A stretch of 64,000 nt of DNA from Cristatella mucedo (lineage: Eukaryota; Bryozoa; Phylactolaemata; Cristatellidae). How positions within the stretch are numbered: position 1 is the stretch's first letter; every line of letters starts with the position of its first letter. The notes under the pieces were generated by a model. The model had not been told where the DNA came from. It saw only the letters and a program-made list of their open reading frames with translations, and ran no database searches. Made by a program: the position numbers and the translations under genes. Where the stretch lies: assembly GCA_009760855.2 (NCBI GenBank), contig WPIO01000050.1, positions 2,683,501-2,747,500 on the forward strand, written 5' to 3'. Shown here one piece after another: positions 11,701-26,700 of this stretch.

Positions 11701-14700
11701 CTGCCAGCCAATCGGCCAGACCGGACCCCTTCTCTCTGCCTATCTCCCTCTCTAACAGTGGCAAAATGAAGTCACACTCTGTCTATGCATTCTTAGCATC
11801 CAGACAGGAACTCACTTGCCAAAAACTGGTGACCGATGATTGATGATACTAACAACTAAACTGCAGCTGAAGCCTCTGAAAATTTAAGCTATGTCAACCT
11901 ACCGTCAAACTACGACGTCGACACAGGTACCTAAAACAATGCCCGGCTATATTTTGTGAACCTGAAGATCGGAGAGTTTCTTCCTGAAGACTATTTGCAC
12001 TCACGCTGGTTTCTGCGCCAAAGCAGTTTTCCTTTGTTCGTCAAGACCCTCAGTTTCATGTTAGAAGCATGTCGGTGAATCACTGGGCCCATTTGCTTAG
12101 CTTCGATTTTCGGCCCCGGAGATGTTTTGAATCAAGCTCGCTCACGCAAGAGCAATCACCCACTTATGATTCGGCAATGTCCGCTTTGACTGCTATGACA
12201 CTTTTTCACGGTGGACAACCCCATTCCCTCCAAGTGCCCTCATTTTGCTACCCTAAACACAGTTCTCATCAGGACAAAAGTAACATAAAGTTTTGAGGCC
12301 TTCAGGTTATACGGCTAAGAGACTCTATTTATAAGAGCAAACAGCAGTGAGCAATTACGGAGAAATAAATACATCAGCCACGGCAATCGCTAACTAATAA
12401 ATTTGTGAAAAACAATTGAGTTACAAAATCTGAAATCAATGGTACTGCCAAAGAGAAAACTATATTATGTAAAAGAATTATGATAATAAATCAATTTTCA
12501 CAAAAATAGTCTCATTATGTTCTGCAGTGTGTAGGATTCTATGAACTTACATTGATAAGTTATCTCTTAACCGACTTAAATGCAGACGTCTTGCTTGTAA
12601 AAATATGATTAAATATAAATGCGCAGTTATCTATCATTGCCACTGCTATTTCACCTTATAATTGCATCTTCATTCGTGAAAGCTACAATTGTATTTAGCA
12701 ATATCGCTAGCCTACTTACATCCTTCCAGTCTGGATTACGAAAAGTGTACACAAATTAATTTTCTCACTAAAAGCACCAGTAATAATAATATATGCTACT
12801 CATGCTATTATTAGGACACTAAAAAATTATATATAGGATTTAATTTACAGGTACAATGTTATTCGTTGAATCATGTTCACATCTTAAGCGGCCAGTGTTC
12901 CTGCGAAATACATCTATGAATTTAAGGTAATGTTTTGCAAGCACAGATTAATGTGTGAAACTGGTGACTTACCATCTTGCGCAATATGATATGTCAGTAG
13001 CAACATAAATACGAGCAGATGCAAGCCACTTCACTTTAAGAACACTGTCTGACGCCAACTTCGTATAGGTCATTTTCTGAAAACCAACAATCGGATGGCT
13101 GAGGGATGAAATCAAGCTGGTTCACAGAGTGGCAAGCAAATATTTTTAATTGAGTACTAGAGTTAGGAATAAGACAGTATATTGCAAACACTAGTAAACA
13201 AATGGTCCAGCATAGCTTTCCCATATAACGCATTTTTATGTATGCAGTCACAGTAGAAATGTTTTTCTTTAGTTATGAAGGAAAGCGGATACCGTTATAA
13301 CAAGCAATTCTAAAGTTTAAACAGTGCAAAACAAGTCAATACAAAGGTTGATCTAACGGTAACATTTCTTGTATGCGATCAAGTAAGCTTAACATTCAAT
13401 ATAAATGAAGCATCAAAATATGAAATTAGCACACAACATTGCAACAAGAGCATATTCTTTCCTTCGAATTTATGGTAGCTTAAACTCTAAAAGCTGGTTC
13501 GCAGTGAGGGAAGGTGGTGAAATAGCAAATCTACGTTATTAAACCATACGTATAACAGCCAAGCAATTAGTTTTCTAGGTTTCTTTTACTAGACCGAACT
13601 TTCAGTATGTGTGTTATGTTATGTATCTAAGTCTGTAACTACGCTAAGTCATAAAGACCATGTGGGTGTTAGGCAGGAGAGTTTTGTATAGCACAATCAC
13701 AGCCAAAGCGGCTTTCGGTACGCATTTCGTAGTCAACAGACTTCGTCTTACGCAACCAAGAGAAATTGGGAAGCATAGTAGAGTCAGGAGAGCAGTAGAG
13801 ATATAGAGTAGCATGGAAGTAGCAGCTCAGGACCGCTACAAAAGATGAGCTATAGTCAGCAGCAGAAGATTAGTTGTCGTTGAGCAAAAATTGTGGAAGC
13901 GAGTTCCACAGTCTAGGACCTACAGAGCTAACGCTTCTGTCGCCAACGGTCTTAAGACGAAGGAATGGAACAGGTAATGTATATTCCGAACAGGACCTGC
14001 GAGCACAAAGAGGCTGAAACTGGTGCAGCAGTTGAGCAAGGTAGCAAGGAGCCAAGCCGTGGCGGGCCTTGCGGGTCTGCATAAGAACTTGGCTGTATGT
14101 GGCATAATGACACCGGAAAATTTTTAAGTATTCTGCCCTATATGTTCTAAATGACCAAACGAGAGAAGAATAAGGTGCACTAGAAAATTTTCGATTACAC
14201 TTGACACGACCAAATGGATTTGGGAGGCTCAGGTCTACAGTAATCTTGATAAAAATTACTTCTTCGTAGATGTGAATAAAAGGACTCAATGACCGTTTGC
14301 CTGAAAACCATTCCAACAATTCCGCACTTTTGTTATTTAAGTCTTACTTCCTTGGCTATAGTCTCTTTTAAAGTCTGCCTTAAGTTGTATCCGTGAATAG
14401 TATAACTAAAAGATCACTGGAATTATTTCCCAGAAGACCATTGGGCTAAGTCCCAAATATAAACTTTGCACGTTTCAGAGACTTGTTGCTGACTACTGCC
14501 AAAAATCTTTTCAGAATATTCCCTAATACTAACTAAGTCTCTGTCCCCTACATAAAGACCAAGTGTTAGCCTCATCACTAAAAATCCAATCCGAAATCAT
14601 TTAACCCAATTACATTTTGCTCAAAGAAAGTTACGGTTTCAATCGAATAGTCTTTAAAGATTTGTGGTCTCTTGTGTCTTGCAGCTTTTATTAGTTCGTA

Positions 14701-17700
14701 TATCTTGCTAAAAAATCGGTCTCGATTCAAATACAACAATTCCCAGGAAATCAATCTACTGGGCATTACATGGAGATTGTGATAAATGGTTTACTGTAGT
14801 TAGCCTTGCAGGTGCCACATCACAAAAATTTGTGCCGACCTGCACTGGCTACCAGTCAAGTAACGGATAAACTTCGAGGTATGTCGCTGATTTTTAGTTT
14901 CCTTCGTTCTTTTGCTCCAGCCTATTTTTTAGATCTACTCCCCCACCAGGCCAAGTACGATATCACCCGCTTTTCCGTATCTAACTGTTTACCTATACCT
15001 CGTATAAAACTCCAATCCTTTGGAGATCGTGCATTTAGTTCACATGCTCCGAAAGTCTGGAACTAAATTCCGACTTGCTTCACGACATCCCCTGACTCGA
15101 TCTCATTTAAAAATAACTTAAAAACGAGCCTACTAATGACAGCATTTAGTGGTCCCTGTGATTTGCCTTTAATGGACTTTGTGGGCTGACACTGCTCGTG
15201 CAGCCCCTAACCACACTTGCATGCTGACCCTGTGCATGTTGCACCTAACCATGTTATTCATGTTGTTTATCAAGCATGGTGCCACTCACCATTCAATCGT
15301 GTTTTCTTTGCAGCCAATGTAAAGCGCCTAGAAAGAGATTGAGTTCTCTGAGGGTGATTATCAAGTTTATTTTTATCATTATTACTATTATTAAACGGTG
15401 ATGTACATAAAGCCTATCAAGTATTCCACCTTGATCTCGCAGCTGAATTTAATATAAGTTGTATTCAATTGTTTTTTAGAAAACCTCTCCCTCTTCTTAG
15501 GTATTGATGGCACAGAGTAAAACTGGTTCTATTTTACTTACGAGTATGATATTGGAGGTGCTAGTAGTGTAGGTGCTAGTGACTGCCACTCACTTCAAAA
15601 TCCTTACAGCGTAAGGATTTTGAAGTTGGTGGCACAAGTCGTTGGTTCCCACAGACGCGATATTTTGATAACCAAACTACCTCGGCTCAAGAAAAGAGAA
15701 AATTGCATCGTTCAGTGCTGTTGAGTCTTTGTTGACCAACGGTGTTTGCGTGCACTGACAATAGTTTTCGCAGCGACAATCTTTGTGATAAACTTTGAGA
15801 AAAAAGGACTCGCTAATGATTTTTTAGCATCTTTGAATCATGTCATGCCTTTTTAAGCCTCTTTCGAACGATAACCAGTCTGAGAGACTTTGGAAAAACG
15901 CTTGTATCTAGGGAAGGAATAAAATCTTGACTTGCCTCTCATTTAACTTGTACCACTCTTCAAGATCGTAGAAGAGATAGTATAGGTAATCGTGTGGCAA
16001 AGTTGAGAGGGCAGCAAGTCAGACAGCAAGGGGGATTTCAAAAAACCCTGATCAACGTTTCAAAGATGCTGCTAAGGATAGGAATTCATAATTCTTAAAC
16101 CCTAACAATTGCCACGATCTTGTCACAAAACTGAGCTCGGCTCAAGAAAGTCAAATGCTGTGTTTTATAAATTCACGCTTAAGATGATGAACAGTTGCAT
16201 GAAGCTTGAAATACACTATCTTTCGAAGAGTTTTACTTTTTCTACACTTTGAAGTTCATGTTCATTTGTTTCCATTCATATGCTGTTCTATCCGCTAAGA
16301 GGTGAACCGGAACAAGCTCATTTTGCTATTTTCACACAGGAGCAACTACTTTAATCTTCAAAAGTCTTGCAGCGAATAGTGGCCGTTTAATAACAAACAT
16401 AAAAGTAGTACATTTGTGGAGCACCATGATATTGTTGAATTTTATTGTAGCTATGTTACAAATCCTGTATAGAAAAGCATTAGAAAATTATTACTAGAAA
16501 CATTCTTAAGCACCATGAGCTGTCTAAGCAGGCCTGTGCACACGAAGGGCGAATTACAAAGACCCGTTGAATTATGGAAAAAAGTTTTTTTTGGAAGATT
16601 CTATTTAAATTTTGTCGTTTCAAAGAAGGTGGTGATTTGCATCGTTAGTGAGATCCAGGCAATGGGAGTATATGAACTATAGGCACGATTGCCAAACTTT
16701 TTGAGATTCGTTCGGCTTAAGGGTAAACAGTTCCAGTCGTAACAGCCGTTGCATGATTCTTGGCTTTACGGTGGAGTAGTTCTGATAATTTGGCTGGGGT
16801 CTGAGAATAAAGCGACCTAAAAGCAGGTGCCCGAATATTGAATTCGATAGGCTGCTTGATTGGGAGCGGGTGCAGGGCAGCGAGACAGAGTAGGATGTGG
16901 CAACCGTGATGCTCAAGACATATTTGCTTAGCCGCAAAGTTTTGCACTAACCATAAGTGCCTGAATGCACTGGCCGATGGGCCACCAAGCAGGGAGGTGA
17001 AGAATTCAAGACGGGATACGAAAAATGCTTGGACCAATTTCGATGTAGTATCTATGTCTGAAAAGGTGGAACTTGAGCTCAAACAATCAAATTTTAGCAA
17101 TGCTGTGTAACTGATGGTATGCTGATTTGAAAGCTGACTCGTCTAATGAAAGGTCGCGTCAGAACAGAACACTTGTCTAACTTGCATATTCAAAAGTAGA
17201 TCTGCTGATAAAATCGATATTGAGCAATAGTTTTAACTTTTGTTAATGAAACTTAGTTTGACCGTTACAAAGCAAGGCAAAGTTGATTCTGCTATCCTTC
17301 AATTAAGGAAAGGTGCTGCCATCCAAGTGTGGATGTTGTTAATACATGCAGCAAGAGTATGTAGAGAATTTGACCTGCTCAGGGGCTGAGAGAGATCATA
17401 GCGAAGGAGCAACTGAGTGCCGTCTAATAAAGTGAAAGCCTGGATTGTCTTGGCGATTACATCAGAACGAGTGGGTGTCTGAACTGTGAATAGAATCAGA
17501 CTATGAGAACAAAGCCCTGAGGAACCTATTTTTTTGTAAGTGGTTCCTTGGATTGTTCTTGTTCGTACTCAACATTACTGTCTATTATCCTACGGAGATA
17601 AGACTTGAACCATTCAGTACATTGCCAGTGATATCCATTTACAATTCTATAATCTCAATAAGGATTGCGATCAATAGGATCGAACACTGCCAAGAGATCA

Positions 17701-20700
17701 GATGAAATCAGCAGAGAGACTTTACCAAAGATTGCGTTCCTTAGAAGGTTCTTACACACACTGAGCAATGCTGACTCTGGGGGTTATTGGCTCCTAGTTA
17801 AGATTGGGACTTACTTGCTAGGTTAGACATTTTAATTTAAGAGCCTAGTTAGTCTGTCAAAACTCGTTTTATCGTCTTTACTATGAACGGGAGAAGGGAC
17901 ACTGGACAGAAGCTGCTAGGGTTGTCTCGGTTCATTTCGGTTTTCTCAATTACTTGCCTACAACAGCCTGTTGAAAGGTGAGGAGACACGACTTGAGGCT
18001 TATGAAATATTTACTGTACTAGTTATGCATTGAGGCAGCAGTTCTGAGCATCCTAGAAGTAGGAGAGTATGAATATGGTCTAGATTGCTAGTAGTTTGCT
18101 TTGAATGATAGATGAATTTCATAATAAGGTAAATCGTGGACTCCTTGACTGCAAACATCGAGGTAGTGCAGAAAATTGCAGAACAGTTCTGTTATTATGT
18201 TATTGAGGGCTGTGGTTGAAGTACGGAACCTGATTTGCATATTAGGCATCATTATTAAAGAAATTACATTTACTACCTGGTTTATAAAAATTTGATGCCA
18301 TAAAAGTAATTTTTATATTACTAATGGTACTTAAGTCCTGAATTTATGGGTGCCACCTCCTATTTAGATTCAAATAGAGCAGCGTTTTTTGTATTTATAG
18401 AATATACGCAGCGAAATTATGGTCTCTTTACATTAACGTTCTTACCATTATTTCTGAATCTGGATCCGCCGGGTTTCCTAGATTACGAATGCTGTAGTAC
18501 TGAGTGTTGAATAAAGTCAATGATGGACATGGTGAGGTAGCTGCAGTAAGAATAAAAATATTGTACAATTTATGAGTTATATAACAGAATGTGCCGATAC
18601 TAGTCCAAGTTCGTTTTAATTATTGAAGCCGCGAACGAAAATAAAACTTTTCGTATCAATTATTTTAAATGAAAACACGTATGTTTTTTGTTGATCCCCG
18701 GTGAAAAAATCAACCAATTTATAAGCAGTCATTATAGCAGTTTATAAGCAAAACTGTTGAATAGCTCAGAAGTAACAGCTCGGGAGGCCTGAATAGATTT
18801 GTTGTAGTCTATTTATCCAAGCATTTATTGGATCTGTGCGATTCGTACTTTGTATGTTAATGCGTCCTGAGGCTGTGCATGCTGCGACTGTCCGTATTTG
18901 CACACTGACCATGAGCTTGTCACCTCTAACTACGTTATTCCTCTTGTCATTGAGCATGCTACCACTAACAATTCTACTGGTATTCTTTTGCAGCAAGTTT
19001 AAATTGCCTATAAATTGATTGAGTTATCTGGAAGCACTATATAATTGTATTACTATTAATATTATTATCATTATGATTAAAGTCAGCAGCAGGAGAGCTT
19101 ATGCTGCATAAAAATTGTGAAAGAGATTACCCCAGTCGTGGATCATTAATGTAAAAGCTACTGTCATTAGTGCTCTTTAAAATAAGGAATCAAAATGCTG
19201 ATTTATTCTACATTCGGGAAATGAGGACACGAGAAGGCTTATACTGGTGCTGCAGTTCAGCTGTATATGAAGAACCCGAGCCCTGGGGGTCTTGTAGTTC
19301 AGTATAAAAAATTTGCTCTGTATTCATAAACCAATCGGCATCCATCCAAGCTCTATTCAATCAAATGAGACATGCTGTCAAACCTCGGGGAATTATAAAA
19401 TAGTCTTGCAGCCGTTTTTATTACCGGCAGCTGTGGTCTAGTGGCTTTATTTCGGTAGCCCATGGAAAGCTAAATTACAATATTCTTAGTCAGACAGAAC
19501 CGGGAGCTATTTAAATTTGTTGCAAGCCACCTTAGTAGGCGCTGCTTAATCTTCGAGATCGGACGTGAGGGGCAGCTGGGGAGGCAGTTTTTAGACTGCT
19601 ATTTTAACAGGTGACTATGATGTACGACCATCTTCACATGCTTGGCATTTAGGGGTCGTCTTCAACAACTGCTTAAATTTTAAAAGCTTCGAAAATAAGG
19701 CTGCTTCCACAGCTAGCCATCTCGTCCGATCTCAATCTAAAATTAGGAATCGTCTTCCACGGCCGCTTGAAAACAAATGGACAAGCTCTTAGCTCTTTTT
19801 CGTATACCTTTGATTGTGGCCGGGTTGCCATCGAAAGCCATCGAAAGCCGCTGCAGCTGGCTGTGAATTAGGCTAAAAGAGTAGTTTGCAAGTACCAGAT
19901 TATCGACTATGTGTCGTTTGCTAAAAAAAAAAGACCAACGGATGAAAAGCGAAATCCTTAGGCTGACCTACTAGGCCCGCCAGGGTTTGGCTCCTTCATA
20001 CATGGCTGAGCAACTGTATCCGTTTCAGCATCCTCATCCACTCGGGTCCTCTACGGAATATGAATCGACTGCTCCATTCCTCCACTTAAAGACCTTGGCG
20101 GCAGAAGCTTATGCTCTACATATCCTAAACTAAGGAACTCCCTTTCACGACTCTTTTGCAACGAGAGCTACTCTCCTGCTGCTGACTATGGCTCCTCCTT
20201 CAGAGCCGTCCTAAATGGCTACTTTCATTCTACTCACTGCCTCAGCTGCTCTCCTGATTCTGCTATACTTTCAGCTTTTCCTTTTTTCGAGCCTGATGAA
20301 GTCTTTTGGCTACTAATTGCGTTCCGTTGGGCCGCTTAGGCTGTAAATATGCTCCACGAAACTCTCCAGCGTAAAAGCCAACATAGTCTTTGTGGCTTTG
20401 TGGAGTTACAGATGGAGAAGCTTTACAGTGTACGAGTCCATCTGCACCCGTAGAGCACCTGGTAATCGAAAGGAGAAGCCAGAGGTGAGTAGTTATTTTC
20501 TCGTGCTCAGCTTCAGTCACAGGCTAATGTATAGCAGCTAAATGAGCAGATGGCAACGATGTGCTTTGCCGAAGCTACTAAATTTTCAGTGAGAACATCT
20601 AAGAACTTCTTTAATGTTTGGCTGATTTTAAAGTGTGCTCAGTCACGCGCCCACAGTTAGTGCAACACTCAGCAGCTATGCTTGCTTACAGTGAATGCTG

Positions 20701-23700
20701 TGGTTGTCACGCCCCACTCCTTCTCGCCAACCTACACCGGGTCCCAGTCGACCAGTGGATTAAATTCAAGGATCTCTCACTTAGTGTAAGGTGTGTTCAC
20801 TCTTTGGCTCTGCCTATGTACCTTCACTACCAACAGATTTTGCATGGTACCAATTGACTGCTTAAAAACCTTTAGATATACCTCTTGTGAACCTTGTAAG
20901 CTTTGGAAACCGAGAGTTTAGTCCATATGTTCCTAAAGACTCGAGCTTTCTTCCCAACGGATCTCACGACATTCCCTAAGATGACATTTAAAAATAAACT
21001 TAAAAATGCCTTTTTTACAGCATTTAATCGGTTCTTGTGGATCGTCATTGGTGTGCTTATGAGATCAGATAGTGCGCCCGCTGCTACTAAGTGGATCTGT
21101 GCGTTCAGCTTGAGCATGTCAATCTTAAAACGTTATGCTCAATGACGTTGCGAACGTTACAGCTAATCATTCTGTCATGCTTTCTTTACAGCATCTGTAA
21201 AGTGCGTAGAAAGAGATTCAGTTCTATAGGAGTGTTATTCAAATATATCATTATTACGTATTGTTATTCATCTTACACATAGATTGCTATATTTCTTTTA
21301 TTAGTAACATTGATTCCTAAATTTATTTTACTAGCAATAAGTTTTTAGATTTATTGATTGATTGACGTATAGTTGTATACACCAAATGTGTAAATATATT
21401 GACAAATAGGTTTTGTTATTTTATCTAAGAAGACCTAAGTGTCATTTCTACAAGTAAATAGTTTTAACTTAAGCTGTACAATAGTTTACATTGGTGAAAG
21501 AGGTAGATTTTAGTTAAGCTTGTACACCTGGGCATAAGCACAAAGTGTACACCTGACCAGTTTTTAGAATACTGCAGCTTTTTTACCTTGGCAGTTTTAC
21601 TTTCCAAAATGTGTCGGGAGAACTAAATCAATTTATCAATGAATTACATTAGTTTAGTTTCCAAAATGCTTGTTGAAATTATAATTTGTTTACCGAATCC
21701 TTTCTGACCATGCTTTGACATTAAACTTAAGCATTTTTTATTTTCTTAAGTAAAGGTGCAAATACAGTGTAAGATAAATCATTCTCTACTTACTGCATGC
21801 TTGTGCAATTTCCAGACGCCAAGAAGTAATTATGAAATTATTAAGTATCCTCGTATCTATGCTATTTCTGGCAATCACTTTGCATTGATTGTATTTATTC
21901 AGCCTCTGAACTGCTCAAGTTAGTACCGTTTACTATGAACAATTTTGTTTAAGAAAGAAATAATCACCTGAACTTTGATATGGAGTTATTTCCCATATCC
22001 ATGTTGTTAATGCAGACAACCATCCTGTGTAAGTACCTTGGGTAGAAAAACCTGGACATGGGCCAACGTTTACAGCAATGGTAACAATGCCAGCTGGTAT
22101 CCCGTAGCAAATCCCGTCGACTGAAATTGAACGTATAAATTAGACGCAATTACTTCAAAATACCTTTGCATCTCTGGAAAATCGTGCGAATTGTTTTTAA
22201 TGCTAAATTGTATTGCTACGAAGTCACAATTTAATATAAGTACACAGTAAAGGATTTGAGCTATAAAATGCAATATAATATTTCGAAATGAGGCGCTTTA
22301 ATCGTCAAAATGGCCATTAATGCAGTTCTCTCTGGATTATATTTAATGATAATTAGATAATTAAAATAAGCGAAAACGAAAGTGTCGAAATTTCCGACCT
22401 TGAGGCCCTTACCAGGGATGCCCTTAAGTTGGTTTGTATTTTTTCTATGGATTCAGTCAGGTTCATCATTTTGGCTCTACCTATGGAAACAAAAATAGGC
22501 CATGGATTATGCTATTTATCCTTGGAAATCAGTATGTGCATTGAAATTTCGCTGATAGCTAGTACCGTTTACACAAAGCCTTATACGTGTGCGGGGTAAG
22601 CAAGATCAAATTAACAGCTCGAAGTGAAATTCACGGTATATACTTTAAAAACACGAAAGCGTAAGGTGCGCTCAGACTAGAATGAGATTTCGTCCTCTTA
22701 GGGCCCCCACACGTGTCATATTATCATTATTACTTATCCAAGGCCGTAAAATTAAGCTTGTTAAGCAAATATGTATTCCAACCAACATGGAAGTGTGATG
22801 AGGAAACACGCAAAAAATCCGACAAGCTTGTGACTTACTCTGAATACGCATTAACTTAAGAAATAGCTAAGTCTGAGGTTAGATGTAAACTCTTTTTGAA
22901 CCTTGGCTATCAGTTTCCATGTAGCTTATTTCAGAATCACCCATGAAAACAAATTTAACATATCTATGTGTCGCAAAATAGGCATCGGTATTCAACAGCT
23001 CACTAACTGATCTATTCTGTCAACAGGCCTTAACAGTATTAATTATAATAATAATAATGCACTTGATAAAGCGCCCTCAGAGAACTCAATCTCTTTCTAG
23101 GCGTTTTACATTTGCTGCAAAGAGAAATGCAATTTAATGGTAAGTGATATCATGTTTAATAAACAAACAGCATGAATAACATGGTTAGGGGTGACATTCA
23201 CACCGTAAGCATGCAAACGTGGTTAGTGGCAGCATGCACAGTTTCAGCACGCATAAGCAGATCGTGGACGAATCACAAGGACCCATTAAATACTGTTCTA
23301 AATAGGAGTGTTTTTAAGTTCCTTTTAAATTTGGTCAGGTCAGGGATGTTCTGACGCAACTCGGGAGGGAGTTCCTTGCTTTGGGAGCGTACGAACTAAA
23401 TGCACGGTCTCCAAAGGATTTAAGGTTTGTACGGGGTATTTGTAGACTGTTGGATTCCGAAAAGCGGGTGGTACGATGCTTGGCCTGGTGGAAGAGTACA
23501 TCTGAGAGCTAGGCTGGAGCCAATGACGTGACCTAAAAGTGAGCGATAAAACCTTGAAGTCAATCAAGTGCTTGACTGGTAGCCAGTGTAGGTAGGCGAG
23601 AAGTGGTGTGATGTGGCTACTGAGAAGCTCACGACAAACAAGCCGAGCTGCAGAATTTTGCACTAGCTACAATCACCTGATCGCACATGCCAGTGGGCCA

Positions 23701-26700
23701 GTAAGAAACCCTCTGAGACCATTCCCTTTAGTCCATCAAATTATTTAGTCTTAAGAATAAGACTAGATATCTTGAACATATACTAAAGTGGTTTCTGGGT
23801 ATGCTTAAACTAGTAGAGAATGACTGAGAAGTGATAGTGAACACTGCAGTAATCTTCTATTGCCAAGGGCAAGTGGTGGTAATAGCCATTAAGGCTCATA
23901 TGTCGCTAACAAAATGTCGTTCAATCAGCTAGGATTTAATTTAAATAACCTGATTTTTTTATAATTAACATGCCCAATCCCGCCCAAAACGGCATTATAT
24001 TAAAAATAATTAAAATGATTTAATTAATAAAGCGGCCTCGAAGAACGAAATCTCTTCGTAGATACTTTACGATTGCTGCAAAGGAAGCACGATCGAATTG
24101 TTATTGGTAGCATGCTCAAAAAGCAGCAAGCATAACATGGTTAGGGATGACATGCACAGGGTAAGCATACAAGTTTGGTTAGTAGCAGCATGCACCGTGT
24201 CAGTGCGAAGAAGCACAAAAAGTTCGAATCTCGGAGACCCACTAAGTCCTGTCATAAATAGATGCGTTTTTAGTTTCTTTTTAAACGTGATCAATTCAGG
24301 AGAGGTCTTGACGCAATTCGGGAATGATTTCCATGCTTCGGTAGCCTAAGAACTAAAGGCACGGTCTCAAAAGGACTTGAGGTTCGTAGGTATAGTTAAG
24401 CAGTTAGATTTTGAAAAGTGGGTCAAACGATGTTTGGCCTGTTGGAGGAGTAGATCTGATCCTCGACAATACATGCAGTTTATATAACGCCCAGAGCAAC
24501 ACAGTGTGTTTCAAATGCTGCTAATCAGCGGGAAGATTTTTTTTCTATTCTGTAACTAGTTCTAAATTATGGGCCACATCTAATGAAGGTGCACAGTCAA
24601 TAGAATTCCAGCCTATTTAGATGCAGTGTTTGACGATCGCAATTAAAGTATCAAATAGTGCACTGCCGATGACATTACAAAATCTTTGAAGTGGGGGCAC
24701 CAGAGAAAGATAATGTAGGAACAGAAAAGTGCGAAAAAGACAGAGGTTTGAAGTACGAAAGCTACCTTATAGGGATCCACTGCCTATCGGGGATAAATGG
24801 TTCAAGGGAGCAGCTTTAAATATCAATCTAGAAATACTCACAATGTTTGCCCTTCAACATGAAAAGTAGAGAACGGCTAGGGATAAATATAATTTTGTTT
24901 ATGTATTATGGTTATCACTATACTTTCGCATTATATGAATGAGTGGGTTATCTTTCTTCTTTCATTTTGGTGTTCATTATCAGATTATAAACCGAACGGT
25001 TTACTGAAGAACAATATTGAGTGGCAGTTTCAGGCCCAATACCAAATACAAGCAAATCACTTCATAGAGCCTCTTAATACAATTAAAAAATACAGCTTAT
25101 TTAACAGCATTTGCTTCTATAGTGCTAGGAGAGTCTTAAGTGATATCTACCACCAACGCTTCCAGCAGCAATAAAGGATCTTTCATCAAGGGATTATAAC
25201 CCACGACCTCGGCACCGAGGTTATGAGAAGCAACCGTTTAATCTAGTCAGCCATCACGGTTCGCTAGATAAAAAGTCAGTGCAAGAAAAGCATCAAAGCG
25301 CCTAGAAAGAGATAAGGTTTTCTGAGGGCGCATTATCAAGTGCATTATTATTATCAAAGTAGAAGACATTTAACTAGCAGTTAATGCCCAGCCTCGGTAT
25401 CCATTCTTGTTTTTTAAACTAGTTTTTGTACAGCATACATTGCCACTTTTATGTACCTAAAACTCCCAAAAGGTAGCTGCAAAATATTGTGTACAAGTAT
25501 TATAGAGAGATGAGAATTATATATACTTCATTGAACTAAGACAATGCGTTTTTTTTGTAATTGTTATGTAGGCAATAAAAACTGAGTAGGCCCCAGAACA
25601 CTCTTGTAATCGGTTACCTATTACATTTTTCCAAGTAAAAATTATTGATATTATTTATTATATTATCTCGTTTTGTATATTCCCCTCAAAGAAGTAAATC
25701 TCTTTCTAGGCACCTTGCATTTAACGATCAGCTAATTAAGTTCAGCCCGGCATTTGATTCGTCTGTGTGGCCTGACTAAGCAATACCTATATTTCCATGT
25801 CCAGTTCCGTTCAAGCAGTAATTGTCCAGGAAAACAAGTTACGCTTTCGTTTCTGAATTTGGTATATATGGACATTTAACTTGATGATCAATTCTCTTGG
25901 AAAAAAAGCCATGCAGAAATCAGGGGAATCATAAGTAATTTCAAGAAGTATAACGTTGATTAGGATTCGTTGCATTTCATTTGGAGAATGATATTACAAA
26001 CATATCCTGATGTACTGCTCATTGAAGTGCTCATCTAAAGCTGTTTTAAAATTTAAATTTGTGTGGGCAGATTTATATTGCTTCAGTATTTTCCTCAGGC
26101 TTTTCAGGCTTTTATCAGGTCAGTGCAACACTATTGATGAGAAAAAAATTAATTTGATCGAATTTCATTGTAATATCAAGTGCCTACTTCAATTAAAGAA
26201 ACCATCTACCGGAGAGCGAAAATTGATTATCATAGCACGGATTTGCTGGTACAATTGTACGTTTGAATTTTTTGCCACATGAACTCATAAATTGCAATTA
26301 AATATCTCAAAGGCAAAGGTGAAAGCTAGGATGTTGTACAATTTTGTTGCAAATGTTACTAGGGGATTAACTTATTTACTACTATGCATCCACTTCTGGC
26401 TGATTTTAATTAAACCAGGAATTCTACCAGATTCAATGGGAGCATGGGTTTTACTCACTCATAATGAGCCTGTACTAATCCTGCAGAGCTAGCCACAAGT
26501 AACAAACCCCAGGCGTCATTCGTCGACCAAACGTCACTGCACTTGTATTTCTTTGCCGAATACATTGTAACTCACGTTCTGACATTCGACGCTGATCGTT
26601 GACGCAGCCATCATAGTTAGAATAGTCAATCGAATTTGGATTGCTACATTCAATCCCATTGAAGGTGAGGTAGTGTCTACCGCATTGTCCTGACGCCATG

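Noticed and set aside
13036-13251. Minus-strand frame with a hydrophobic, signal-like start
   Set aside because: Its 3' part overlaps module II exon B in a different frame, and the region before the TTTTCAG acceptor is better explained as intron. No linked exon supports it.
21780-21910. Possible linker exon before module II ending at a GTAAGT
   Set aside because: Phase would fit, but the translation lacks the cysteine pattern of the other linkers and the acceptor is poor.
22070-22273. Minus-strand frame with a hydrophobic N-terminus near module I exon C
   Set aside because: It overlaps exon C in another frame and crosses its strong acceptor; the exon reading has clear CTHRC1 homology.
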